Positions 21,244 through 30,500 of a DNA stretch of 64,000 bases are shown one piece after another (position 1 is the stretch's first letter; each line of letters starts with the position of its first letter). The notes under the pieces are model-generated. The model did no database searches. It was given only the letters and a program-made list of their open reading frames with translations, and was not told the DNA's origin. The position numbers and the translations under genes were made by a program. The DNA is from Beverwykella pulmonaria (lineage: Eukaryota > Ascomycota > Dothideomycetes > Pleosporales > Melanommataceae), in the NCBI GenBank assembly GCA_001599595.1, contig BCHH01000005.1, positions 3,016,971-3,080,970 on the forward strand, in the 5' to 3' direction.

Positions 21244-23575
21244 CTAGGTCGATCCGACATTGGCAAGGGCAAACCCGGCATGGTTAGCTGTCGCCTTTTC
21301 CCGAGCCCTTTCCCGAGCCTTTATCGCTTGGTCGTATTTTTTCCAGATGTCTTTGTTGACTACGTCAAGGGGAATGCGCGTAAACTTGTAGCCAGGCTTG
21401 CTAATCTCTTTCAATCCAAGTGAGCGAGACGATGGGGAGGCACTTTCAGACTCAAGCGTGATCCAACAGAACGTGACCTCAATATCGTATCCGTCAAAGC
21501 CTTGAGTCCACTTTTCCCACTGACTAAGGAATCCCTGTTCAGAATTGGCATGAGAATTTGCCACTGTGACCTGAATGGGATACATTGAACATTTCTTTTT
21601 GCCAGAATCGTTGGAAATTTGGACTAGTATCGCACTAACGTCCGGGTAATTAAACCATAGTGGGAAATAAAGTGTCCCACCAAGTCGATCTTTATTGAAT
21701 ACCGGGTAACTGTCGCAGAATGTATCCTGCCGTACTTTTGTCTTAACCCCTATGGTTTCTAACCCATTCATAAGGATTGACGATAATACGGCATGCTCTA
21801 TAAAGAAGCCTGTGATGGATGGATTGTTGATGTGCTTCTCTAATCTTTCCAAAGAATTTAGGCTGGCGAATTCGGTTATATAACATTTGCGCAACTCCTT
21901 AGCTGCAGCCTCGCGAGCGATACCGCATGCGTACGTTGCTGTTCCATCCTCCTTAATGTAGACGTACTCGTGATCAATGTATTTAAGCGGGATCCCTGGA
22001 GGCGTTCGGTTAATAATACAAGCAGTCGCATATTTACAATGGCTTTATAAGTTAGCAATTTTGCAGGGACTACTTGACAGAGTATAACACTTACGCATCC
22101 CACCACACCCCATGCGTAATTCGGATCTTCAACATAAATTCTTGAACCTCTCTGAAAACCTCATCCAATATTGGGGCGGATAAGTCAATCTTCTCCTTTA
22201 CTATGCACCTGTCCAAAAGCAACGGGATACAGCCTGTAATGTCTTCAATTTTGGACTTGAAGGTTTCAAGATCACCCGCCCTGTCTTTGTTGAGATTATC
22301 TGCTTTGTATTCATCAGGAAGTGCATCTTTTTCCCGTATCCACCATTGCTCCATATCCTTCTATAGAAGAAGTTAGTCAACTCTATACTTAAAGTATTAT
22401 ATTTAGGGGACTTACATCAGAAAGTCCGCCATAGGCATAGAGCTTCTTAACATTTCTTATTTCCTCCATTGTTTGTACTCGAGCCTGGTAGTTCGCCGAC
22501 ACGCTGTATATAACATTGTGATGTGTTGTAAACGCGTTTATCCACTTACGCGCATCTTTCTTTGTTTCGTCAGATATTATATCGTTTTTTCCGTTTGCCA
22601 AATTGAAGGCATTTGCATGATCAACAATAAATAGGACATCTCCATGGCGCTCAAAGAAGTCATCAATCTCCTCAAGCTTCTTCAGCTCTATAATATCTTT
22701 TTGCACCTTTATGTCATCCGCCCATGCAAACAACATTTCCGCTTGAAAATTTACAAAGACGTTCATACAACACTCCCAACAGTTTGGTATATATACTACT
22801 CTTTTGCCAGCAACAGTCAGATAACAGACAAGTGCAGCTAGAAGATGGGACTTTCCAAAGCCATAAGTTCCGTAAAGGTAAAGATCTGGAGTTGCAGAGT
22901 CTATTAACTGGTTTACTTCATCAAGAAGTGTTGTAAAATATTCGCGTCCGATGTAAGACCAATATCCGCCCTCAAGAATTGTGAACCGATTAGTCGGTAT
23001 TTGATACCCTACAGAGGGGAATGGCAGCCTGGTGATAAGGGCGGGATTGGACAGCCGCTTGTATAGCTCTTCCGGATCTGGATGTTGCTCTAGGAGATTG
23101 TTTCTTTGATCACGGGCTTTTTGGGCAAGGGAGGTGAGCTTTCGAGTCAAACCGTCCCCTACGCGTCTCCTTTTAGAAGAGGGCTCTGCATACTTGACTT
23201 GTTCTTGGTCCCCTGTAGATATTGTTAGCTGTAAAGAGAACAACAAAGGCGCGTGGACTTACCAGTGCTGGTATCTTGCTCCTTCTGTTTCTGTACTCTA
23301 CTAGCGGTCTCTATTCCTAAGAGCTCGCTTGCCAGGTCTGCGAGCGTGTAACTAACCCCAAAAGACAGATAGCATTTCTTTTTGAAGAAATCTACATCGC
23401 CAGCATGTCTCAAGAAGAGATCCCCTGAGATGCCTGCATAGCTAAATTTCTGAGCTTGGTCGCCTTTGAGCAGATTCGGTTGAATTTGTTCGATCCACTC
23501 AAGCAGCTGGTGTTCACCCCACCCCACTACCTCCTCGATTGCGGGGTTTGCCTGGCTACCCAGTATAGAGGCCAT
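21244..23575 (-). CDS. Crinkler/RHS-like protein: SAM-like domain, P-loop NTPase, REase-like nuclease
   Basis: Four exons on the minus strand, 23575-23263, 23212-22416, 22360-22095 and 22042-21244, splice in frame to 724 residues with no stop or frameshift. All introns have GTAAGT donors. Residues about 15-90 resemble a SAM-like helical domain. A basic patch KRRR at 118-121 could be a nuclear signal. Walker A GTYGFGKS is at 219-226 and Walker B DVLFIVDH at 296-303. The C-terminus resembles restriction-endonuclease-fold nucleases of the Crinkler and trypanosome RHS families, with Glu541, Asp593 in a YPD step, Gln616-x-Thr618 and His623. Such NTPase-nuclease proteins are described as effectors or intragenomic conflict proteins. 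The role here is inferred. It sits next to transposon debris. Confidence 0.82.
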
Positions 23576-23963
23576 GACGGCTGATAGGACGGCACTCGTT
23601 GTGTGTGTATCACATAGACTGCTAAGCGAGCTGCTGCATAGGGTTCCTGAAGTGCGACAATTAAAAGTGGCAAGAAAGCTTCGTTGGAGATGTAGAGTTG
23701 AAAAGCTCTGTTGGAGATGAAGATAGCAAACTGTCGTGATGTGACGAAGTAGATAGAGAGGAAGATGATTGTTGTATTGATTCTACGGAGGAGCTACCGA
23801 AGAAATATCTAGAGTCTTGCCAGGCACGGCAGGAGCCTGCCAAGGTAGTCATAACAAACATGGAAGTGAGTCATACGATCCAACATCGAGGTGGCTCATT
23901 ATGTAACCCACCGGCCGACACAATCAAAGCCTGACATCACTGGGTTACAATGCGGGTTGGGTA
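23576..23963. promoter_or_regulatory. Upstream region of the Crinkler-like gene
   Basis: About 390 bases. A 66-residue Ser/Thr-rich minus-strand frame at 23661-23861 lies just upstream, but it ends in a stop before the chosen ATG and shows no clear splice link. I treat it as leader or promoter. TTGGAGATG occurs twice within it. Confidence 0.35.
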
Positions 23964-24564
23964 GTGCGCGGAGCACACCACTTGTTTGACGCTTATCTTA
24001 GTTTAGTAAGGCGGTTGCCAAGAGTAGCGCGGCGAAATTCTCTGGGAGGGAAGCTGATTTGCAAACGACTGTACTTCGAGGCTTCTTATAATGGGCAGAT
24101 ACAATCCGTGAGGTGTGATGCTGCTTTTAGGACGGAAGATCAGCTTGGGACGAGGTCCAAGTCAGCTATACGACAATCTTACAAAGGCTCAGTCAACAGC
24201 ACTATTTCTCATGCGCACAGAAGCAATTGGACTAAATAAATGGCTAACTACCCGGCATGTCCCTGGAGTCACAAAGGAATGCACGTGCGGATGGCACGAA
24301 CAGACGGTACAACACTTAGTCTTCCACTGCCCGAGATACGACCGCGGGACACTGATGCCTCGCCTGCGCAGCGAATGCCTACCAGTGGTGTTGGGCGATC
24401 CCTCCCAGGCAAGAGCAGTAGCAAAGTGGTTTATACAACAGAACGTCTTACGGCAATTTACAGTGGCAAAGGAGCTAGAAAACGAAGCAGTCAACGGATA
24501 CCAACAGGCAGACGGGCTATCATCGTGGGAACGAAGGAACAACGACGGCGAAGCGACTATCTGA
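23964..24564 (+). pseudogene. 3' relic of a Tad-like LINE reverse-transcriptase ORF
   Basis: The plus-strand frame at 24115-24564 reads as the C-terminal tail of non-LTR retrotransposon ORF2 proteins. It has LTKAQSTALFLMRTE, then a Cys/His cluster (ECTCGWHEQTVQHLVFHCPRYD) matching the CCHC-like end of Tad1-clade elements. An earlier frame at 23964 reads in a different phase, so the copy is frameshifted. No RT catalytic core is present, so the copy is 5'-truncated or decayed. I did not find its target duplication or a certain poly-A tail; the A-rich run near 24700 is a candidate. Confidence 0.65.
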
Positions 24565-24872
24565 ACTGAACTGAAACTCTTACCGGATACACCCCTACTC
24601 TCCTACCCATACCTTCACTATCTCTTATACTCAATCCATTTTTCTTGATTTCCCCTGTACGGGGGCAAGCGTGACAGAACGGGCGGTCGAAAGTTAAGGA
24701 AAAAAAGCTATATACGCTCAAGAGCGTACAAACAGCACATAAGGCACACGAAAGGTTTTCCTTGTATATAGGTTTTTCCTAAGGCAATAGTCTGCATAGC
24801 TCTAGAGAGGGCTGGTAACAGACGGTAAGTAGAAATAATAATATATATCTATGAATTTACTTGAGGAACGAC
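24565..24872. other. Gap between LINE relic and Tc1/mariner element
   Basis: No coding frame is supported. It probably contains the 3' untranslated part of the LINE relic and pre-insertion host sequence. Confidence 0.4.
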
Positions 24873-24874
24873 TA

Positions 24875-24910
24875 CAAGGGGCAGAAACAATAAATCTGCC
24901 CGTCACGTGA
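24875..24910 (+). repeat. Left terminal inverted repeat of the Tc1/mariner element
   Basis: This 36-base repeat pairs with 30463-30498 in reverse complement with five mismatches and is preceded by the TA duplication. Confidence 0.88.
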
Positions 24911-25119
24911 AATTTGGGTTTCCTCATCAAAGTCCAGCCTTCATCGTAGAAACGCCAAATAATCGTCAAAATAGGCCGGATTTCAAATTTTTTTGGCTGA
25001 ATATAAATGCCAATTTAGGCTTTATTCATGCTGTAAAGTTGTTTTTGCCATCGTGCTCTATACAGAGGCCAGCCACCTTTGTAAAGTAATCGGCATGGAG
25101 CTTCTGTCAGGAGCAAGCT

Positions 25120-25566
25120 CTATACCACTCGACCAGCGCTACCTAAAAAGGTGCAGTGAACCCAATAGGGTGAGGTGCGTATAGAATAACATATATACCG
25201 TGACAGCTTCTTAGCCATGTATTGCTGCATGGCCTCATTGTGCTGCCAAATCTCCTTTACAAAACCCTTAGCCATTTGCTTTGCTTCCTTGCTGCAAGAG
25301 CCGACCTCATACCCATCAAAGAAGCCTTCAAGTCGCCCAAAAACTCTCTCAATTGGATGCAAGTCAGGAGAGTTTAGCGGGTGTGGAGCTAGCTTAATAG
25401 CCATCTCATCGATCTTAGGGGCGCAGTAACGCATGCCGAGGCCATAGAGATAGACGTTATCCTGTACTAGGTAAACAGTAGCCTTGGGATTGCTATCGCG
25501 TACAGAGCAGTAATACGGGAAGACATGTTCCTTGAGTATGTTCTCTGCGTACCAGAGGCCGCTCAT
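25120..25566 (-). pseudogene. Tc1/mariner transposase, C-terminal catalytic part
   Basis: This 148-residue frame contains the second catalytic aspartate context (LVQDN) and the third in NSPDLHPIERVFGRL, both typical of DDE transposases of the Tc1/mariner superfamily. The HxA that normally follows QDN is not recognisable. The frame is cut from its N-terminal part by the hAT insertion at 25645, so it is inactive here. Confidence 0.8.
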
Positions 25567-25636
25567 GCCTTTGCCAGATTATATATAAACTCCTCCTCTT
25601 TAAAGAAGCTCTGAGGCGTCTTCAGTTTCCTCATGC

Positions 25637-25644
25637 CCTTCCTT
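25637..25644 (+). repeat. 8-bp target-site duplication of the hAT element, left copy
   Basis: CCTTCCTT here is identical to 29413-29420 on the other side of the element. Confidence 0.85.
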
Positions 25645-25816
25645 CAGCGTTGTAATCCGTACGTATACCGTACATCCGTAGAAGTTGAAGAACCTGTACG
25701 GGTCAATTACGCTGTACGTACGTACGGAAACTGTAGGGTGAATTGAACTTACGGATCCAAATCTCCCCCTCGATACGTACGTACGGAGACCGCCGTATAT
25801 GCCGTATATGGGTGAT

Positions 25817-26062
25817 TTATATAGGTTCTTGGCGTGAAATGTATATGCTGAGGTTGATGAGATGACTCGCCACGGCTCTGTTTTGTAGCCAGTTTTTCTG
25901 TAGCTGTAGTGCTTCAATCATAGCTCCACCTAGGCGATTTCTATCGTCGGTAACGGTCCTCCTAGCTCTACTAAACGCCCTCTCGCAGTCACATGAAGTT
26001 GATGGGATAGAGAGGTAGTCCAACGCCATGCGGTAAAGCGTTGGGTAACGTTGCTGGCCCAC
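25817..26062 (-). pseudogene. hAT transposase, C-terminal dimerisation domain
   Basis: The 81-residue frame reads YPTLYRMALDYLSIPSTSCDCERAFSRARR and RNRLGGAMIEALQLQKNWL. This is the textbook hAT C-terminal dimerisation signature, including the serine-rich turn before ERAFS. It is intact locally. Upstream on the minus strand (26063 to about 28863) the reading frame is broken by stops, so the whole transposase is a pseudogene. Confidence 0.9.
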
Positions 26063-27715
26063 TTTATCCCACTATTGTATTAGGTTGTTGAGCAGCTTGT
26101 CGTCCAAGTTGTTAAAACATGAGAGATTGTCATTGTGGCTGGCGTAGTACTCCTCCAACTCATTCAACGCCTTAAAGCGTTTTGCCCTCCCTTTTGTACC
26201 TATTATATAGTAAAGATTAATGTTAAGAGATTGCTTGTAACAACTATTAAAGCTTAAGCCCTTAGGGACCTTCTAGTGCGGAATTTCCTGCAATTGCTCC
26301 TTAATCTTATTATTCTCTTCCTCTTCTGCAATAAGCTTAATATAGTCCTTAAAGGTTGCTTTCACATCTTTTTTAACTCTTGTATAGTAATCCTTATTAT
26401 TCTTCTAGGTTTGTTTAAACTAGGCAATCTGAAGTTAAGGGTTCAACACAGTAGCTACTAAGTATAGGGATAGCTTAGAGTTAAAGATTACTTTAGTCTA
26501 ATAGCTGTTAAGCTTCTTAAAACCTTAATTAACAGCTAACTTAAGGAAGCTGTTTAGGTGTTAAACAAGGCGCGCCTTTTGCTTACAAAGCTCCTTATTA
26601 AGTATGTTAAGATTAACAATTGTTTGCTAGAGAGAGCCAAAGCCTAATTTGCTAGTATTGCCTTTAAGTCTTTTAGTTATCTTATAAAATGGTTGTAGGA
26701 AGTTAGCTAAGAGCTTTACCTTATCCTAGTTATCTGGCGTTAAGGAGTTAAGCTTTGCGTTAAATCTATCCTCCTTATTATTGTTATTGTCTCCTACTTC
26801 CAGCCTCTTTTTCTTAGGTGTAATAGCTCTCTATTAACGCAGCTACTTGTTAATTGTTTCCTACAACTCCTAACAGCAGAGGAGCATTAAATAGACAGAG
26901 TGCTACCTTACGCTGCTATCCTTAAGTAAAGTAAGAGTTGCAAAGCTAATAATATCTTTATAGTGTTTTGTTTGTATCTCTATAAAGAGCTCTTGTTATT
27001 TAGTAGAGATGTTAATTGCGTTAACAAGGTTGTGTAGTTAGCTAATAACCCTGCGCGTTTAGAAGATAGAGAACTGTTTTTTAGGAGGAGCGTTAGCTAA
27101 CATAGCTTTAAACTTTGTAACACTATCTCTATATATAATTGCCTTAACAACAAGGTTTATAATGTGCCTAGCGCAGCAGATCTAATTCTCTTAAGAGAGC
27201 TCTATCCTAAGTTCCCTGTTAATTGCCTTAATAAAGGTAGAGTTGTTATTGCTTGCATTGTTGCCTACAAAAAATTTAAACTTTAATACTGCATTATATT
27301 TAACAAGGACTTCCCTAACAATTATAGCCTAGTTCTTGCTAGTATAATCTCCCTGCAGGTTTTAGAAGGCAATAAGGATATTATAGTGCTTTTTTTAGGC
27401 GTCTGTAAGTTAATTTTAGGTTAGTTTTAAGTGTTGTAGCAGAATTAGAAGTTAAGGCTAAAGTGCAAAGATTTTAGTAATTTTTGCCACCTGCACACGG
27501 GCTACATACTAACAAAATAAGCAACTACGCCTAGAAAACTAAGGTAATTTAGGGAAGTCTAGATATCAACGCTTAACGCAATTATACTACTTGCAGCGCG
27601 TAGTAAATCCTTAATCTCTCTCTTGCGCGTGTTAAGCCCCCTTATAATATAATCTCTAAGTGTTACGTGGTTCCTAGGTAGAGCGTTGAGCAATTAAGGT
27701 TAATTCTATGTAAGT

Positions 27716-27727
27716 AACCCTCTTGTT
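27716..27727 (+). repeat. 12-bp target-site duplication of the LINE, left copy
   Basis: AACCCTCTTGTT matches 28412-28423 exactly, directly after the poly-A tail. Confidence 0.88.
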
Positions 27728-28411
27728 ACACACGTGCAGGACAACCCCAGGTTCTCCCTCAAACTACAACAAATCTGTGGTCCTAAAAAGACACAGGCGG
27801 CCTACTTTCAACTAAAGCTAGGAAAAGGCTTCTTCAAGCATTTTTCCAAGGCAATAGGCAAGGACAACAAAGGGGAATGTTTTGGCAATTGCAGTGCTTT
27901 GCAGACGCCTAAGCACCTTCTCCTCCACTGCAAGCACTATGCAGAACAACNAAAAACAATGGCAAAAGCGTTAAAAACACGTCCTACCCTGCCCAAACTG
28001 TTTAACTCTCAAATAGGAAGAACAGCCCTCACGGCCTTTCTACAAGAGACAAAGATGGTGACAGCAAGGTGGCTGTTAGCAGCAGGAGATGTTTGATACC
28101 TGACAGGATGCTTACCCTAACCATTACCATTACCCCTACCCACCCACAACAACAATTGCTAGAAGCAATAGGAGCCCGCATAGGGTCTACTACCACGACG
28201 CGAAATACACACACACTACCTTTCCTACTGTTTTCTTTTGTAGCTAAAATAGCTACTGCGGTTACTACTAGCTTTTGATCACCCTAGCAAAGAGGGTTGT
28301 AGCTGGATTGGTGGCCGCGCTCCATAGCCCTAGTGGCTGCATGAGCTTTATTGTATTTAGGCTAGTAATAGATATCTACAATATAAATGATTTAAAAAAA
28401 AAAAAAAAAAA
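27728..28411 (+). mobile_element. 5'-truncated LINE inserted in the hAT element
   Basis: A 12-bp direct repeat AACCCTCTTGTT flanks the insert (27716-27727 and 28412-28423). The insert ends in a run of about 20 A residues (28394-28413). Inside, the plus-strand frame 27734-28096 encodes a non-LTR ORF2 tail with the Cys/His pattern CFGNCSALQTPKHLLLHCKHY. Only the 3' 0.7 kb was copied, as is usual for target-primed reverse transcription. One ambiguous base (n) lies at 27951. It is in the opposite orientation to the host transposase. Confidence 0.9.
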
Positions 28412-28863
28412 AACCCTCTTGTTTCTAGCAACGTTGCCTGATACAACAATATATTGTAAGAAATAATCCAATTAATGTACACCTTCAACAGCTCATCTTC
28501 CTGCTAGGGTAACTGCAAGAAGGCGTTATTTGCTCCTGCTGCTACTTTAGCAGCTTCTTAAGGATTATTTAGTTTTAGGAGCTTAGGTATAAGGCTAGTG
28601 GAGATGGAAATTTAGTAAGATTTCTAGAGGTGTGTACTAATATAATGCGTAGAATCTAAGTACTTTGCACAGTTGCGCTTCCCTTGCTCATAACACAACT
28701 TGCAGAGCTAAACACGCCTATACAACCTACTGGGCTCTTGGTACAACAAATCTGCACTATAATTATATATCCCCAAGCGTTTGGAGCCGCCCTGCAAGTG
28801 CTGCTTGTTCACAACTCTCTATCTAATGTAGTCCTTCAACAGGCGCGTTAAACCCTTCTAAAT

Positions 28864-29136
28864 CTAATCCCACCTTATAGGGAAACAAATACCAAGATTT
28901 ATTAACTTAGGAGTCTCCTCTAGGTAGTTGTGCGATAGAGAATATGCGGGAGCTAATACAACAGATAAAGGCGTGCCTTCGCGGGAGGTGGGTGTTGATA
29001 ACACTAGTGATAAAGGAACAGGCTGTTTCCCAAGGCGTTTTGAAGCCGCCGCGTGGTAAGGCAACGCGCTGCTTGCAGAAGAAGAGGAGGCTTGAGAAGC
29101 CTGGGATTGACGCGTAGAGCGTACAAAGTTATCCAT
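28864..29136 (-). pseudogene. hAT transposase, N-terminal part
   Basis: A 90-residue minus-strand frame starts at ATG 29136 with a Ser/Ala-rich leader (MDNFVRSTRQSQASQ) and lies just inside the right terminal repeat, where a hAT transposase should begin. It ends before a recognisable BED finger. Two unresolved bases (29143 and 29160) lie just upstream. It is assigned mainly from position. Confidence 0.6.
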
Positions 29137-29412
29137 TGCAACNACGACGACGGCAATATNGATGGGTGTTGATACATCACTAGTTTGTTGATGAAAATTG
29201 GCCGTGCGAGATACCCTGCTAACTACAATAGGACTACTTCAAAAACAAAGCTCCTACAACACCAAAATATCCTCCGTATAGGCCGTATACGCGTAAAACT
29301 GCAGACTCACGTACGGTACGGTCAAACAAAATCGCTCTTACGTACGTACGACGTACGGCACTATTACGGTGCCGTAAACTACGACCGTACTACGTACTGA
29401 TTACAACGCTGG

Positions 29413-30158
29413 CCTTCCTTAGGGAACCACCCTTTAGGCCAGCCTCTCAATTGCGTGCTACTGCCTCCCTGTTTTGTGCCTTTATATTGCTGTTTATTTT
29501 TTAGAGAGCGCGCTCTTCAGCGGTACCAGTAAAGTTGGCCATGTGTTGTTTGTGTTTGACTTTATCCCTAGCCTTTGTGTTGGCCGTCTGAACTTTCTGT
29601 AAGAGAGCCTCCTTTGCAGCGTCCTCGTCAGGTTCCCATATAATACATGGCCTATCCATCTTACAGTAGGTATCCGTAGATGTTGCCGCACAAATCATGA
29701 GGTTGAATTTGGGTGGATCCTCGTGTATAGAAAACTCGTTGGCATCACGGCCTCGAGGTCGAGAAACGTACTGCTTGCCACCTTGGTAATTGGCACCTCC
29801 AAAGGCCTTTGAAGTCTCATCATAGCAGACAGAAATTAGGTGTGGAAAGTGTAGATTGTACTCATGGATGAGCCAGTTTGAATAGTCAATCCGCAGGTTC
29901 TTTACGTCCCTTGTTTAGGGCAGGTTTCTTTCTGTGTACGCCTCGAACTATCGCGTAGTTGTGCTCGTCGTCTCGGTGATCAATCATGATGTTTTTGAGA
30001 GTTTGGGGGCGTAACGTCATCACATGTTCCTTCACAATGTCTGATACAGCGTCTATCGGTTGGTAGCCTGGAAATTCAATAATATCAGTTCATAGACGTT
30101 TCGATAGGGCGCTTCCATCTGCAACCTTGATAGGACGGCCTTGACTTTCGTAGCTAGG
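29413..30158 (-). pseudogene. Tc1/mariner transposase, middle part
   Basis: Between the hAT right end and the helix-turn-helix segment lie short, frameshifted minus-strand frames (for example 29501-29698). They occupy the place of the transposase middle with its first catalytic aspartate. I cannot identify that residue with certainty. Frame breaks show the element was already decaying. Confidence 0.55.
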
Positions 30159-30383
30159 TTAACTAGCCTCAAGGAGTTGTGCTGGGCTCGGTTCATCGCT
30201 CAGAGCCTTCCTGACAGCGTTCTGATAGATCTGTCTGCACCGGCTAGTTTCAACGTGGATTTTCGAGCTGATTTCAGGGAAGGTGAGACCCTGGCTTTTG
30301 CACAAGGTAATAATGGCCGCGCGCTGTTCAGATGCAACATTTTTGGAGCCTTTACGGCGTGGGTTGTGGAGTGAGGAGCTCAT
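30159..30383 (-). pseudogene. Tc1/mariner transposase, N-terminal helix-turn-helix part
   Basis: The frame starts at ATG 30383 and reads ASEQRAAIITLCKSQGLTFPEISSKI, followed by a CRQIYQNAV recognition-helix-like segment. This is the helix-turn-helix DNA-binding region that precedes the catalytic domain in Tc1-like transposases. It lies 115 bases inside the right terminal repeat end. Confidence 0.75.
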
Positions 30384-30462
30384 GAAGTTAATGAGTTTGA
30401 CGGTGAGTTCAGGTGGCGAACATCTTGGTGTTCTGCCAAGGCGGTGAGACTAGCGTCTTGAC

Positions 30463-30498
30463 TCACGTGACGGGTAGATTTATAATATTTGCCCCTTG
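30463..30498 (+). repeat. Right terminal inverted repeat of the Tc1/mariner element
   Basis: Reverse complement of 24875-24910 with five mismatches. It is followed by TA at 30499-30500. Confidence 0.88.
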
Positions 30499-30500
30499 TA

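Larger units (their letters stand above)
26063..28863 (-). pseudogene. Decayed hAT transposase core, AT-rich, interrupted by a LINE
   Basis: No long frame survives. Short in-frame stretches still read as hAT core on the minus strand: around 27120-27180 the translation gives a CARHIINLVVKAI-like segment, matching the family's GHIINLV motif. TpA steps far exceed ApT steps; in bases 26521-26580 I count six TA against one AT. That fits repeat-induced point mutation but was not scored systematically. Confidence 0.7.
25645..29412 (-). mobile_element. hAT-superfamily DNA transposon nested in the Tc1/mariner element
   Basis: Both ends carry CAGCGTTGTAATC followed by one variable base and GTACGTA, in inverted orientation (left from 25645, right ending at 29411-29412); 20 of 21 positions match. 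Perfect 8-bp copies of CCTTCCTT flank it at 25637-25644 and 29413-29420, the duplication size of hAT elements. Subterminal zones are dense in CGTACG-type motifs at both ends, another hAT habit. Transposase remains lie on the minus strand. The element spans about 3.8 kb, including the 0.7-kb nested LINE. Confidence 0.9.
24875..30498 (-). mobile_element. Tc1/mariner-type DNA transposon, split by a hAT insertion
   Basis: Terminal inverted repeats lie at 24875-24910 (starting CAAGGGGC and ending CGTCACGTGA) and 30463-30498 (reverse complement). They match at 31 of 36 positions by eye. Each is flanked by TA (24873-24874 and 30499-30500), the hallmark Tc1/mariner duplication. The minus strand carries an N-terminal helix-turn-helix part (30383-30159) and a C-terminal catalytic part (25566-25120). 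Taking out the hAT element and one copy of its 8-bp duplication leaves about 1.85 kb, a normal size for fungal elements of this superfamily. Confidence 0.88.

Noticed and set aside
23661..23861. Ser-rich 66-codon frame as an extra first exon of the Crinkler-like gene
   Set aside because: It stops before 23575, and no donor/acceptor pair joins it in frame without inventing splice sites; the SAM-like domain already follows the chosen Met.
29185..29400. 71-codon plus-strand frame inside the right end of the hAT element
   Set aside because: It lies in the subterminal CGTACG repeats, which generate Tyr/Arg-rich reading by chance.
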